The translations under genes were made by a program, and so were the position numbers. Below, one piece after another: positions 9,182-17,551 of a stretch of DNA of 64,000 nucleotides. The number at the start of each line of letters is the position of its first letter. Positions within the stretch are counted from its first letter, which is position 1. The stretch is from assembly GCA_014695345.1 (NCBI GenBank), contig JACJOC010000098.1, positions 230,945-294,944 of the forward strand, read 5' to 3'. The notes under the pieces are model-generated. The model searched no databases, was not told where the DNA came from, and saw only the letters and a program-made list of their open reading frames with translations. This DNA comes from Cyanobacteria bacterium FACHB-471 (GTDB taxonomy: Bacteria; Cyanobacteriota; Cyanobacteriia; Elainellales; Elainellaceae).

Positions 9182-10144
9182 TCAGGAGCCAACGATTGCT
9201 TCTGCTTTTTGCACAATTCTCAACAGCATTTCTTCATAGAATGAATTGGAAGGTGCTTCAAGCTTTCCAAAAGCCCGATTGTAGGCATCAATGCAAAGAT
9301 TCATTCGTGCTCTAAATTCATCAACCGTCATCGCGTCGATATATCTGAAAAGTGAATCCGAGCTGCCAAAGTCGCAGTAGTCTAAAAAACTCTTCTGCGG
9401 AAAATCTTCATAGATCTTGTTACCTTCTCCATAGTAAATAGGAAGGCATCCGTGCTTAATACTATCCCAAATTTTTTCAGTGCAGTAATAAGCTGTATTT
9501 GTGTTTTCAAAACATAAATTGAAGTGATAGTTTTGCAAAATATTTGCCTTTCTTGATTCCCAACCTTCTCCCCTAGAATCTTCTAATGAAACACCTCTTG
9601 GCCAACCTCTACCATAAACATCAACTTTCCCTGACTTGTATCCTTGTAGAGCGATACGGGTTCTGAGATAGCACAAATCTAACTCCTCTCCGTTTCGCTT
9701 CAGGCTCCATCGGCGGCGATTGTTGCGGTAAAACATCAGAGCCACAACCTTTTTATGCTCAAAGTTAGGAAAACTACTTTCGTCGAGCGGCTTTAGTAGG
9801 CGATCGATTGTTTGAATGCCGTTGCTGTTGACGGTGTAGTAGTTGTTGAGATAAATGTCTCCGGTATAAACATTCATAATATGAATGTCTGGTAGGCTAA
9901 ACCACTTTGCCGTGTCTGTAAAATGAGTATTCCACCGAGGTTCATGCGACCAAACTAAATATTTTTTCTTTGCTCCATATTTTAATTGAAAAGGAATTAG
10001 ATTTTTACATCTTTGGGCAACGAATAAGTCACAATCAGTCTCATTTTCGGTAATAACAATGCCCTTTTCTGCTAAAAAATTGAATCCTTTTGATTTAATG
10101 AAGGGGGTATAGAGCAGTGCATCTGCTTTAAAGATTTTGATCAT
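9182..10144 (-). CDS. Glycosyltransferase family 10 (fucosyltransferase-like)
   Basis: The C-terminal half has the family 10 core: YHFNLCFENTNTAYYCTEK followed by IWDSIKHGCLPIYYGEG, as in bacterial alpha-1,3-fucosyltransferases (FutA type) that use GDP-fucose. The central NNRRRWSLKRNGEEL and DVYGRGWPRG also match this family. The longest frame starts at 10225, but the ATG at 10144 (MIKIFKADALLY) is preferred: it begins at a typical Rossmann-like strand and has purine-rich GGAA just upstream. The product is about 320 residues and soluble. It probably decorates a surface glycan or lipopolysaccharide. The gene is clearly AT-richer than its surroundings and stands alone beside a pseudogene, which suggests acquisition by transfer. 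Confidence 0.8.
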   Translation of the reverse strand: MIKIFKADALLYTPFIKSKGFNFLAEKGIVITENETDCDLFVAQRCKNLIPFQLKYGAKKKYLVWSHEPRWNTHFTDTAKWFSLPDIHIMNVYTGDIYLNNYYTVNSNGIQTIDRLLKPLDESSFPNFEHKKVVALMFYRNNRRRWSLKRNGEELDLCYLRTRIALQGYKSGKVDVYGRGWPRGVSLEDSRGEGWESRKANILQNYHFNLCFENTNTAYYCTEKIWDSIKHGCLPIYYGEGNKIYEDFPQKSFLDYCDFGSSDSLFRYIDAMTVDEFRARMNLCIDAYNRAFGKLEAPSNSFYEEMLLRIVQKAEAIVGS

Positions 10145-10403
10145 GATTCCAATTTCCCACTCCACTGCATCAGCTCTATTCAACGGCAGAGATTGAGCAG
10201 AAGACAGACACTTTTGCAGAAACAAACTGAATAGGCGTTTCCCCTAGAACGAAGGGCTTAAGCCCCTTGCCAGTGCGATTCTCTTAGTTTTGCGGCTGCA
10301 CAGTGAGTGAATCTTCTCTCTGCTTGTCTCTTAATTCAACACAGGTGAAACGAGTTGCTCCGACAAACCGGAAGCAGTTAAGTCGAAAATTGAATCTACC
10401 AGG

Positions 10404-10666
10404 TTACATGAATCTACAGATTCCGTCAGCCATCTGAGTGCTCGCGCTGTCAGCCGTGATGATTTCGATCTGCTCGGCACTGGTAGCTCCTAACCCTAGA
10501 TTGGCAGCGCGACGAATTTGTTCCAAGTCCCAGATGGAGCTGTTCGAGACGGAGTTGGTGGTGCCAAGCGATCGCAAAATGGCAATGCCGACTGCATTCA
10601 CAGCGAATTATCGGTTCCCGCTAATGCCGATGAAATTAACCTGAGGTTTGGGAAGAGTTAGTTCGT
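10404..10666 (-). pseudogene. Remnant of a DUF362 domain protein (C-terminal fragment, in-frame stop)
   Basis: Read on the minus strand, one frame gives PQVNFIGISGNR, a TAA stop at about 10608-10610, then FAVNAVGIAILRSLGTTNSV and IRRAANLGLGATSAEQIEII, ending at a stop at 10404. The second part resembles the conserved C-terminus of DUF362 proteins (DPVAxDAVGxAILR... AAExGLGxxxxExIEI). The normal N-terminal ~250 residues are missing, and the in-frame stop breaks what remains. I read this as a decayed gene. A small ORF starting at the GTG at 10601 is less likely. Confidence 0.6.
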
Positions 10667-11386
10667 TCAAGGAGAGGGTCGGAAATATTCGTCCCAGTCG
10701 TCATTTCGCGAATCGTCTTCCTCTTCCTCACTGAAATCTTTTGGATTGTCCTGGTCAAGAAAGTCCATTAACTCATCCCAGTCAGACTCGTCTTCAACTG
10801 ATGCAGGTTTGACACCATATTCGCCAACAGCGACTTCAACAGGAGCAGCAGGTTCAACATTGGCTTCGGAAGTCCGTGGCAGTCGAAGGGGAATCCGTGG
10901 CGGTTCTTGGGATGATTCGGTTGGGGGCTTTGTAAATTGTTCAGTTGTGCGATCGCTAGACGGTTCAAACCGCGATCGCAGCAGCAGCTTCTCAATCGGG
11001 TCTATCCCAGTTGGCTTCTCACTTGGAGCGATTGGAGTCACATCTGGGGCGATCGAAGGAGTGTCTATGGGTGCCGTATCTATCGGTGCAACAGGTGGCA
11101 AAACGGTAGGCTGAATCGGCAGGGAATTCTGTGCTTCTGTTCTGGCAGTCCGCTCGGCTAAGGCAACGCTCTGACGAAACAGGCGAACCATTTGCAGCAG
11201 ATTAGCTAGATGTTCAGGCGGAATTTGCTCAATTTCTTGAATGAAGGGGCGGAGTACAGCGGAGTTGCGATCGCCCCCGATTTCTCTAGCACCTCGTCCT
11301 GATGCATCGAGAAGATCATCTTCAAAATCGTCGTCTTCAAAATCGTCGAAGTCATCGCTGAAGTTGTTGAAGTTGCGATCGCTCAT
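10667..11386 (-). CDS. Hypothetical acidic, largely disordered protein
   Basis: 239 residues. The N-terminus is a run of Asp/Phe/Glu (NFSDDFDDFEDDDFEDDL). A short predicted helical segment follows (residues ~47-85, IQEIEQIPPEHLANLLQMVR), then a Pro/Thr/Ala-rich linker, and an acidic C-terminus ending DDSRNDDWDEYF. No catalytic motif or membrane segment. AGGA sits 6 nt before the ATG. Conserved cyanobacterial proteins of this kind exist but I do not recognise a family. It may act by protein-protein contacts through the helical middle. It is divergent from pdhB. Confidence 0.6.
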   Translation of the reverse strand: MSDRNFNNFSDDFDDFEDDDFEDDLLDASGRGAREIGGDRNSAVLRPFIQEIEQIPPEHLANLLQMVRLFRQSVALAERTARTEAQNSLPIQPTVLPPVAPIDTAPIDTPSIAPDVTPIAPSEKPTGIDPIEKLLLRSRFEPSSDRTTEQFTKPPTESSQEPPRIPLRLPRTSEANVEPAAPVEVAVGEYGVKPASVEDESDWDELMDFLDQDNPKDFSEEEEDDSRNDDWDEYFRPSP

Positions 11387-11534
11387 ACATTCCTCTCGTC
11401 AGCTTCATTCCTATTACCCGCCATCCCCAGTCTAGATCAGAGACGAAGAGCCATCCGAAATCAATTTTTGACCAATCATGGCCACTAACAGTTAAGATTT
11501 TAGATTGAACGATCAAATCTATTCGAACCTCCAG

Positions 11535-12518
11535 ATGGCAGAAACCCTCCTATTCAACGCCTTACGTGAAGCGATCGACGAAGAGATGGCAAGAGATTCC
11601 TCCGTCTTTGTTTTGGGCGAAGACGTTGGGCACTATGGCGGTTCTTATAAAGTCACCAGAGACCTTCACAAGAAATATGGCGATCTGCGCGTCCTCGATA
11701 CGCCGATCGCTGAAAACAGCTTCACGGGCATGGCAGTTGGAGCCGCAATGACAGGTTTGCGCCCGATCATCGAAGGCATGAACATGGGCTTCTTGCTGCT
11801 GGCGTTCAACCAAATTGCTAACAATGCTGGAATGCTGCGCTACACCTCCGGCGGCAATTTCAAAACCCCGATGGTAATTCGCGGACCAGGTGGCGTAGGA
11901 CGACAGCTTGGAGCAGAACATTCCCAGCGGCTAGAAGCCTATTTTCAAGGCGTTCCTGGCTTAAAGTTGGTGGCTTGCTCCACCCCCTACAACGCAAAAG
12001 GCTTACTCAAATCCGCCATTCGGAATGACAATCCTGTGCTGTTTTTTGAGCATGTGCTGCTCTACAACCTGAAGGAAGACCTGCCTGAAGAGGAATATCT
12101 GCTGCCGTTGGACAAAGCCGAAGTGGTGCGGCAAGGCGAAGATGTAACCATTCTCACCTATTCCCGGATGCGACATCACGTCATGAATGCGGTGAAAACG
12201 CTGACCAAAGAAGGATTTGATCCTGAAGTCATCGACCTGATTTCGTTAAAGCCGCTTGACTTTGAGACTATTGGAGCCTCGATCCGCAAAACCCATCGCG
12301 TGATCATTGTGGAAGAGTGCATGAGGTCAGGCGGAATTGGGGCTGAACTGACGGCTTCAATCAACGATCGCCTCTTCGATGAATTGGATGCTCCAGTGAT
12401 TCGTTTAGCTTCGCAGGACATTCCCACGCCCTATAACGGAACGCTGGAAAACCTGACCATTGTGCAGCCTCATCAAATTGTTGAGGCAGTGCAAAAGATT
12501 GTTGCCCTCAAGGTCTAG
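11535..12518 (+). CDS. pdhB: Pyruvate dehydrogenase E1 component, beta subunit
   Basis: 327 residues from the ATG at 11535 ([18 protein letters not shown]), the usual start of this subunit in cyanobacteria. An upstream TTG at 11505 would add 10 residues. Family motifs run throughout: [55 protein letters not shown] and the C-terminal [16 protein letters not shown]. It pairs with the alpha subunit as the thiamine-diphosphate E1 of the pyruvate dehydrogenase complex, making acetyl-CoA for fatty-acid and isoprenoid synthesis. No other pdh gene is adjacent, as is normal in cyanobacteria, where the subunits are scattered. Confidence 0.95.
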   Translation: MAETLLFNALREAIDEEMARDSSVFVLGEDVGHYGGSYKVTRDLHKKYGDLRVLDTPIAENSFTGMAVGAAMTGLRPIIEGMNMGFLLLAFNQIANNAGMLRYTSGGNFKTPMVIRGPGGVGRQLGAEHSQRLEAYFQGVPGLKLVACSTPYNAKGLLKSAIRNDNPVLFFEHVLLYNLKEDLPEEEYLLPLDKAEVVRQGEDVTILTYSRMRHHVMNAVKTLTKEGFDPEVIDLISLKPLDFETIGASIRKTHRVIIVEECMRSGGIGAELTASINDRLFDELDAPVIRLASQDIPTPYNGTLENLTIVQPHQIVEAVQKIVALKV

Positions 12519-12558
12519 TTCCTTACCCTAATTCGGTGTTATTCAATGTGGCTTGCAC

Positions 12559-12588
12559 TGTAAGGGCGTTTCGCGAAACGCCCCTACA
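12559..12588. repeat. Palindromic intergenic repeat (GTAGGGGC family), possible terminator
   Basis: Near-perfect inverted repeat: a left arm TGTAAGGGCGTTTCG and a right arm CGAAACGCCCCTACA, with a perfect 20-bp core. It lies 40 nt past the pdhB stop. It has no T-run, but a stem this strong could still stabilise or end the transcript. Same form as the palindromes at 17431, 23056, 25727, 38927 and 48481. Confidence 0.75.
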
Positions 12589-12751
12589 AGATCCATTTCT
12601 CATGTCAGTAAGACTCAAACTTCAGTACAAACTGGAGGAGGGCGATCGCCTCTCTTCTCCCAAAGTGTCTTCAACTGTTCAAGCAGGTAGAAATTTTCTT
12701 CAGCAATTCCTCAACGCCAGATAGAGGTACTAAAGTCCAAGAACTTTTAAG

Positions 12752-13759
12752 TTGGACATGTACTGTTCAGCAGATTGGTGTTTGGGAATGCTTCGTCCAG
12801 CCAGTTCTTTAGAAATCGTCTCCTCAGAAGAATTCGCAGCTTTGGGAGATTCTCAAATCACACCAAAGTTAGGGTTGGTTTGCATCACATCTTCCAATCA
12901 GGTTCGCTATCGGACTCTAACGCGCAAACGTCTGTTGCTACTTTCAGAAGCCGAGCAGGAGAAGGCTTTGCGCGACCTGTATGCCGAAAATCTGCGGCGC
13001 TTAGGAGCTGCGTTAGAGTTTTGTGCGGCTGAGGAAATTTTTCTGTACCGTATTGCCTCCGGGCTATTTCCCTTTGCCGATGAGTCGTTAGGGGCAGCAG
13101 TATTAACAGAGTTTAGTGACTCATTGCGGCAGGTGGGCGATCGCGCCCTTCAGCTTGGCATCCGTATCGTTATGCACCCCGAACAGTTTGTTGTACTCAA
13201 TTCCGACAAACCAGAAGTAATTGCTAACAGCATCAAAATTCTCACTGCCTATGCCAGAACCTTTGACCTGATGGGCTTGCCGCGATCGTCTTGGTCATTG
13301 ATGAATGTTCACGGGGGGAAGGGCGATCGAGCGGAGCGGTTGATTAGCGTCATTCGAGATTTGCCCGAAGCGATTCGCAATCGTTTGACTCTGGAAAACG
13401 ACGAACACACGTATGGCTCTGAGGACATTCTGGCTATCTGTCAGACTGCTGGAGTGCCCATGGTGTTTGACGCTCACCATCACATCATTCACGATCACCT
13501 GGACAGCTATGAACATCCCAGTGTCGCTGCCATGCTAGTAGCCGCCCGTAGCACCTGGGATAGACCCGACTGGCAGCTTGTTCACATCTCAAACGGACTT
13601 GCATCGTTCAACGATCCGCGCCACAGCGACCTGATTACTGTGATGCCCAGTTCTTATCGCAATGCTCCCTGGATTGAGGTTGAGGCAAAACACAAAGAAG
13701 TGGCGATCGCAAAACTCCGTCAGGATTGGCTACTTCAAGCCACAAATCATCCTAGTTAG
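12752..13759 (+). CDS. uvsE: UV damage endonuclease UvsE/UvdE
   Basis: Full-length for the family (about 310-335 residues). The TIM-barrel signatures are present: PKLGLVCITSSNQVRYRTLT near the N-terminus, IRIVMHPEQFVVLNS, SLMNVHGGKGDRAERL, RLTLENDEHTYGSEDIL, VPMVFDAHHHIIHD and HISNGLASFNDPRHSD. These supply the His/Glu/Asp ligands for the metal cluster. The enzyme nicks DNA 5' to UV photoproducts and abasic sites and starts an excision pathway independent of UvrABC. The start is uncertain: TTG at 12752, ATG at 12758, or ATG at 12788 (MLRPASSLEIV), which has GGGA upstream. The conserved part begins near residue 41. Appears monocistronic. Confidence 0.9.
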   Translation: MDMYCSADWCLGMLRPASSLEIVSSEEFAALGDSQITPKLGLVCITSSNQVRYRTLTRKRLLLLSEAEQEKALRDLYAENLRRLGAALEFCAAEEIFLYRIASGLFPFADESLGAAVLTEFSDSLRQVGDRALQLGIRIVMHPEQFVVLNSDKPEVIANSIKILTAYARTFDLMGLPRSSWSLMNVHGGKGDRAERLISVIRDLPEAIRNRLTLENDEHTYGSEDILAICQTAGVPMVFDAHHHIIHDHLDSYEHPSVAAMLVAARSTWDRPDWQLVHISNGLASFNDPRHSDLITVMPSSYRNAPWIEVEAKHKEVAIAKLRQDWLLQATNHPS

Positions 13760-13900
13760 TCGAACCCCAAGAACAAGAACAATTGCTCTGCAAAAGCTTG
13801 AAATTAAAATCACATTTTTTGGCTTGTTGCGACCAAAAATAGATTCTACACGTTGCAGTATGCTCTAGATTTTGGCTCCAGTGGAACGTGCAAGACTCGA

Positions 13901-14233
13901 ATGCTAATTCCCAATGCAGAAAATGCAGTTGTTGATATTCGTAAGTTGCGCGATTACTGCCTCAACTTGGAACACGACGATGGTAAGCATAAAGCTCGAC
14001 TTTTTTCATCAATTCTTGGAATGACGGCTGATAATGCTGAAGAATTGCGTCAAATCCTGTTTGAGGTTGTCAAAGTTCAAGCAGCTCCGTTGGGAAGGCG
14101 AGATGAATTTGGGCAACGCTACACTCTGGATTTCACAGTCGAATGGCAGAATAAAAGTGCAACCCTTCGGAGTGGCTGGCTCATCGAGCATGGTTCGGAG
14201 ATTCCAAAGTTGACGACCTGCTACCCTCTGTAA
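13901..14233 (+). CDS. DUF6883 domain protein
   Basis: 110 residues from ATG at 13901 (MLIPNAENAVVDIRKLRDYC). The TTG at 13853 adds 16 residues that do not look conserved. The layout fits the DUF6883 family: N-terminal NAENAVVDIRKLRDYCLN, central HDDGKHKARLFSSILGM, and a beta-rich C-terminus with TLDFTVEW and LRSGWLIEHGSEIPKLTTCY. Function unknown. The family is small, soluble and frequently encoded next to a DUF4926 protein, as here: the next gene starts 16 nt after this stop. That arrangement resembles a two-gene toxin-antitoxin or immunity module, but this is inference. Confidence 0.75.
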   Translation: MLIPNAENAVVDIRKLRDYCLNLEHDDGKHKARLFSSILGMTADNAEELRQILFEVVKVQAAPLGRRDEFGQRYTLDFTVEWQNKSATLRSGWLIEHGSEIPKLTTCYPL

Positions 14234-14249
14234 CGTGGAGGTACAAAGC

Positions 14250-14498
14250 ATGACAAACAATACAGTCAAGCTGTTAGATGTTGTTGCTCTGACTGTTGAC
14301 CTTCCTCAGTACAATCTATGGCGTGGACAGGTAGGAACAGTTGTTGAGCTACTAGCAGAGGGTGCTGCATTTGAGGTTGAATTTAGCGATCGCAACGGAC
14401 GCACATACGAGTCATTGGGGTTGCGCCCAGAGCAAATCATGATTTTGCATTTTGAGCCAATATTACCTGATGCAAAAGCTGAAATGGTCAAAGCATAA
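14250..14498 (+). CDS. DUF4926 domain protein
   Basis: 82 residues from the ATG at 14250, which has a textbook GGAGG seven nucleotides upstream. The longer GTG start at 14235 would put that ribosome-binding site inside the gene. The sequence VKLLDVVALTVDLP, LWRGQVGTVVELL and AFEVEFSDRNGRTYESLGLRPEQI is typical of DUF4926, a small beta-barrel (SH3-like) family found mostly in cyanobacteria. It directly follows the DUF6883 gene and is probably cotranscribed with it. Role unknown. As the smaller second partner it could be an antitoxin or chaperone. Confidence 0.8.
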   Translation: MTNNTVKLLDVVALTVDLPQYNLWRGQVGTVVELLAEGAAFEVEFSDRNGRTYESLGLRPEQIMILHFEPILPDAKAEMVKA

Positions 14499-14846
14499 GC
14501 AGTGCAGCACTTCCGCTGAGCTATCAGGAATGCCCTGGTTTAAGGATACTCGTTGGAATAGATTTGCGATTTCCATTCTTTTGTTCTCTATTTGCTGAGG
14601 TTGAAAAAGGTCGCGAAGAATTAAGAATCGTTGCAGGAAAAGGGAACTGGTTGGTAGAGACGATCGTCTCATCCCCTTTCCCTCAACATCTTCAGCGATC
14701 GCCCCCCACATTTCCATATCCTAAGAAATAAATAGCGATCGCTCATCCCTTGGATATCTCTGAGACAATCGTAAGCAATTCTCAAACTCAGAAGTATTGT
14801 CCAAAACCTTTGGGCAAGCGACCCTCAGCGAAACGGAGATCAGTTT
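14499..14846. other. Upstream region of chlB with a perfect palindrome
   Basis: 348 nt without a supported gene. It holds a perfect 14-bp palindrome GAGACGATCGTCTC at 14657-14670. That palindrome sits inside a longer imperfect inverted repeat: GGAAAAGGG near 14635 against CCCCTTTCC near 14673. HIP1-type sites occur near 14696 and 14735. The chlB ribosome-binding site (GGAG) ends about 9 nt before its ATG. The promoter of chlB is probably here but I cannot place it. Confidence 0.45.
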
Positions 14847-16373
14847 ATGAAATTGGCTTACTGGATGTATGCCGGCCCTGCTCACATTGGTACTCTCCGC
14901 GTCTCCAGTTCCTTTAAGAATGTCCACGCCATCATGCACGCTCCGATTGGCGATGACTATTTTAATGTGATGCGATCGATGTTAGAGCGCGATCGCAACT
15001 TTACGCCCGTCACCATCAGCTCCGTCGATCGCAATGTGTTGGCGCGAGGTTCTCAAGAAAAAGTGGTGAACAACATCACCCGCAAAGATGCAGAAGAAGC
15101 GCCCGACCTGATTGTGCTGACTCCGACCTGCACTTCCAGCATTCTGCAAGAGGATTTGCAAAACTTTGTCGATCGCGCCCAAATTGATGCAAAGGGCGAC
15201 GTGATGCTGGCTGACGTGAATCACTATCGCGTGAATGAACTGCAAGCCGCCGATCGCACGCTTCAGCAAATTGTGCAGTTTTACATTGCCAAAGCGAAGA
15301 AACAGGGCAGCTTGCCCACAGGCAAAACCGAGAAACCTTCCGTTAATATCATCGGCATTACCTCCCTTGGCTTCCACAACCAGCACGACTGCACTGAACT
15401 AAAGCGGCTGATGGCAGATTTGGGAATTGAGGTGAACCAGGTAATTCCTGAGGGTGCATCGGTTCAAAATCTGAAGGATTTGCCCAAAGCCTGGTTCAAT
15501 TTGGTGCCTTACCGTGAAGTTGGCTTGATGGCGGCGCAATATCTCCAGGAAGACTTTGGGATGCCCTTTGTAGACATCACTCCGATGGGCGTGGTGGAAA
15601 CAGCTCGCTGCATTCGCAAAATTCAGCAGGTGCTGAATGAGCAGGGCGCAGCGGTGGATTACGAAGATTTCATCAACGAGCAAACTCTGTATGTCTCACA
15701 AGCCGCCTGGTTTTCTCGCTCGATCGACTGCCAAAACCTAACGGGTAAGAAAGCAGTTGTATTTGGCGACAATACTCACGCTGCTGCACTCACTAAAGTC
15801 TTGTCCCGTGAGATGGGAATTCATGTGGTGTTGGCAGGGACTTACTGCAAGTATGACGAAGCCTGGTTCCGGGAGCAGGTGAGTGAGTACTGCGATGAGG
15901 TGATGATCAGTGATGATAACGGGGCAATCGGCGATGCGATCGCCCGCCTAGAACCTTCTGCCATCTTCGGCACCCAAATGGAACGACATGTGGGCAAGCG
16001 ACTGCACATTCCCTGTGGGGTGATTGCGGCTCCGATTCACATTCAAGATTTCCCTATTGGCTATAAGCCTTTTGTGGGTTATGAAGGGACCAATCAGATT
16101 GCTGACTTGGTCTACAACTCCTTCACGTTGGGGATGGAAGATCACTTGCTCGAAATCTTTGGCGGTCACGATACTAAGGAAGTGATCACTAAAGGTATCA
16201 GCGCTGATTCTGATCTGGGCTGGACAAAAGATGCACAGGCGGAGCTGAACAAAGTACCTGGCTTTGTGCGCGGTAAGGTGAAACGCAATACGGAAAAGTT
16301 TGCGCGCGATCGCAACTTAACCGAAATCACCGTCGAAGTGATGTACGCCGCGAAAGAAGCGGTCGGTGCTTAA
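14847..16373 (+). CDS. chlB: Light-independent protochlorophyllide reductase subunit B
   Basis: 508 residues, the normal length. It starts [20 protein letters not shown] and carries the Asp36 ligand of the 4Fe-4S cluster in [12 protein letters not shown]. Other conserved blocks are [63 protein letters not shown] and [14 protein letters not shown]. With ChlN it forms the catalytic heterotetramer that reduces protochlorophyllide to chlorophyllide in the dark. Electrons come from the ChlL dimer. chlL and chlN are not in the window. GGAG lies upstream of the ATG. A terminator follows at 16427. Confidence 0.98.
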   Translation: MKLAYWMYAGPAHIGTLRVSSSFKNVHAIMHAPIGDDYFNVMRSMLERDRNFTPVTISSVDRNVLARGSQEKVVNNITRKDAEEAPDLIVLTPTCTSSILQEDLQNFVDRAQIDAKGDVMLADVNHYRVNELQAADRTLQQIVQFYIAKAKKQGSLPTGKTEKPSVNIIGITSLGFHNQHDCTELKRLMADLGIEVNQVIPEGASVQNLKDLPKAWFNLVPYREVGLMAAQYLQEDFGMPFVDITPMGVVETARCIRKIQQVLNEQGAAVDYEDFINEQTLYVSQAAWFSRSIDCQNLTGKKAVVFGDNTHAAALTKVLSREMGIHVVLAGTYCKYDEAWFREQVSEYCDEVMISDDNGAIGDAIARLEPSAIFGTQMERHVGKRLHIPCGVIAAPIHIQDFPIGYKPFVGYEGTNQIADLVYNSFTLGMEDHLLEIFGGHDTKEVITKGISADSDLGWTKDAQAELNKVPGFVRGKVKRNTEKFARDRNLTEITVEVMYAAKEAVGA

Positions 16374-16426
16374 GTAAATTGAGCAACGTGCATCCTATCC
16401 TTTAGGGGAAAGAAGTATGCAGATTG

Positions 16427-16452
16427 GGGTAGCCATTAGGCTGCCCTTTTTT
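16427..16452 (+). terminator. Rho-independent-type terminator of chlB
   Basis: Stem GGGTAGCC / GGCTGCCC with an ATTA loop and one G-U pair, followed at once by six T residues. It lies about 55 nt after the chlB stop. Confidence 0.8.
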
Positions 16453-16471
16453 GTATGGAGGCTAAATAGCT

Positions 16472-16506
16472 AAAACCCAATGCCTAACTAAATGGCATTG
16501 GGTTTT
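16472..16506. terminator. Bidirectional hairpin between convergent chlB and DUF360 genes
   Basis: Perfect 13-bp stem: AAAACCCAATGCC pairs with GGCATTGGGTTTT across a 9-nt loop. A-rich and T-rich ends make it able to terminate in both directions. It separates chlB (+) from the membrane-protein gene (-). Confidence 0.8.
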
Positions 16507-16565
16507 GCACTTGCTCTATTTAAATTGTGCTGCACCAAGAGCCCAGAAGTCGTGCTCGTTAGGTA

Positions 16566-16952
16566 CTATGCTTCCGTTTTGGCATTTGTGTTTAGGTTCA
16601 GTGCAGGTCTGCGCTCAGCAAAATATCTGAGGATGAAGGTATTCACAAAAGTTAGAATGACTGGACCCAGAATGAAAGCTAGAATTCCTCGAACTGCGAA
16701 TCCGGGGGTTAGTACTGACGCAAGCCAGAAACAAAGTCCATTAACTACAAGCGAGAACAAACCAAAGCTCACGAAGTTGAGCGGCAGAGATAGTGTTGAT
16801 AGAACTGGCTTTGCAGTGGAGTTAACCAGTCCAATCACTAGAGCAGCAATCAACGCTGCTGGGAAGTTTGCCAGATCAACACCAGGAACGGCTAGATCCA
16901 CAACTAGCAAACTTAAAGCAGTAGCCAGAGCAGTAAAAAGGGCGCTAAGCAT
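16566..16952 (-). CDS. DUF360 / mycobacterial 4-TMS phage-holin family membrane protein
   Basis: 128 residues with four hydrophobic helices: TALSLLVVDLAVPGV, FPAALIAALVIGLVN, FVSFGLFSLVVNGLCFWLAS and ILAFILGPVILTFVNTFIL. The loop STAKPVLSTLSLPLNFVSFG is the hallmark of this family, annotated as superfamily IV phage holins although most members are chromosomal housekeeping proteins. Nothing nearby suggests a prophage. A GAGG ribosome-binding site precedes the ATG. Cytoplasmic or thylakoid membrane; role unknown. Confidence 0.85.
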   Translation of the reverse strand: MLSALFTALATALSLLVVDLAVPGVDLANFPAALIAALVIGLVNSTAKPVLSTLSLPLNFVSFGLFSLVVNGLCFWLASVLTPGFAVRGILAFILGPVILTFVNTFILRYFAERRPALNLNTNAKTEA

Positions 16953-17218
16953 AAAATTTTCCTCAAACGAACTTCAACTTCAAGGGGAAGCAAAATACAA
17001 ATTTGCTTAAACTACCTCAATGATCAGCCATATAACCTGACTGTCACCTCCCCATGCAGATAGATTCGAGGTCGTCCTAAAGACATTTTTGAAAAGGATT
17101 AGAACAAGTAAGCAACAATTAATTCTCACGGTGGAGGGCAGTTTGATTCTAAGTTGAAACAATGGAATAAAGGCTAGCGTAAAAAGTTTCTAGTGCAAAA
17201 GTTTTTGGGAGAAACCTT

Positions 17219-17407
17219 ATGAATTTACTTCGATTAGTTCTGGCAATTTTGTTACCTCCTGTTGGAGTGTTTTTGACCTACGGAGTTAGTACAACTCTGC
17301 TGATTAACATTGTGTTGACGCTCTTGGGTTGGCTACCGGGCAGCATTCATGCTGTTTGGGCGCTTGCCAAGCATAGCGAAGTAGCTCGCCGTCAAGAAAA
17401 CTTCTAA
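17219..17407 (+). CDS. YqaE/Pmp3 family small membrane protein
   Basis: 62 residues with two membrane helices (LVLAILLPPVGVFLTYG and LINIVLTLLGWLPGSIHAVW). The spacing and the LPPxGV...LGWLPGxIHAxW signature are typical of UPF0057/Pmp3 proteolipids. In plants and yeast, members are stress-induced and influence membrane potential and ion leak. The bacterial role is less clear. GGGAG lies about 8 nt upstream of the ATG. Followed by a strong hairpin, so it is a single-gene unit. Confidence 0.9.
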   Translation: MNLLRLVLAILLPPVGVFLTYGVSTTLLINIVLTLLGWLPGSIHAVWALAKHSEVARRQENF

Positions 17408-17430
17408 TTGATCTATTCCAGGACTGTTAA

Positions 17431-17463
17431 TGTAGGGGGAGCAATGCTCCCCCTACATTTTAT
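17431..17463 (+). terminator. Palindromic repeat acting as terminator of the Pmp3 gene
   Basis: Stem TGTAGGGGGAGC / GCTCCCCCTACA with an AAT loop, then a T-rich tail. It belongs to the same GTAGGGG...CCCCTAC palindrome group scattered over the window, but here it has a classical terminator context. Confidence 0.75.
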
Positions 17464-17485
17464 TTTTTAGACTTATTTTTTAGAC

Positions 17486-17520
17486 AAAAAGAAAGGTGAG
17501 CATTGCCCACCTTTCTTTTT
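17486..17520. terminator. Bidirectional hairpin terminator
   Basis: AAAGAAAGGTG pairs with CACCTTTCTTT across a 9-nt loop, with A-rich left and T-rich right flanks. It lies between the Pmp3 gene (+) and the coiled-coil gene (-). Confidence 0.75.
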
Positions 17521-17551
17521 AGATCTTTTTTCTTTTTATAGACTGGTGCAA

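Noticed and set aside
12536..12724. ORF of 62 codons after pdhB
   Set aside because: It runs through the intergenic palindrome at 12559-12588; no homology-like features.
16566..16952. Prophage signal suggested by the holin-family name
   Set aside because: DUF360 members are common chromosomal genes in cyanobacteria; no lysin, integrase or structural phage gene is nearby.
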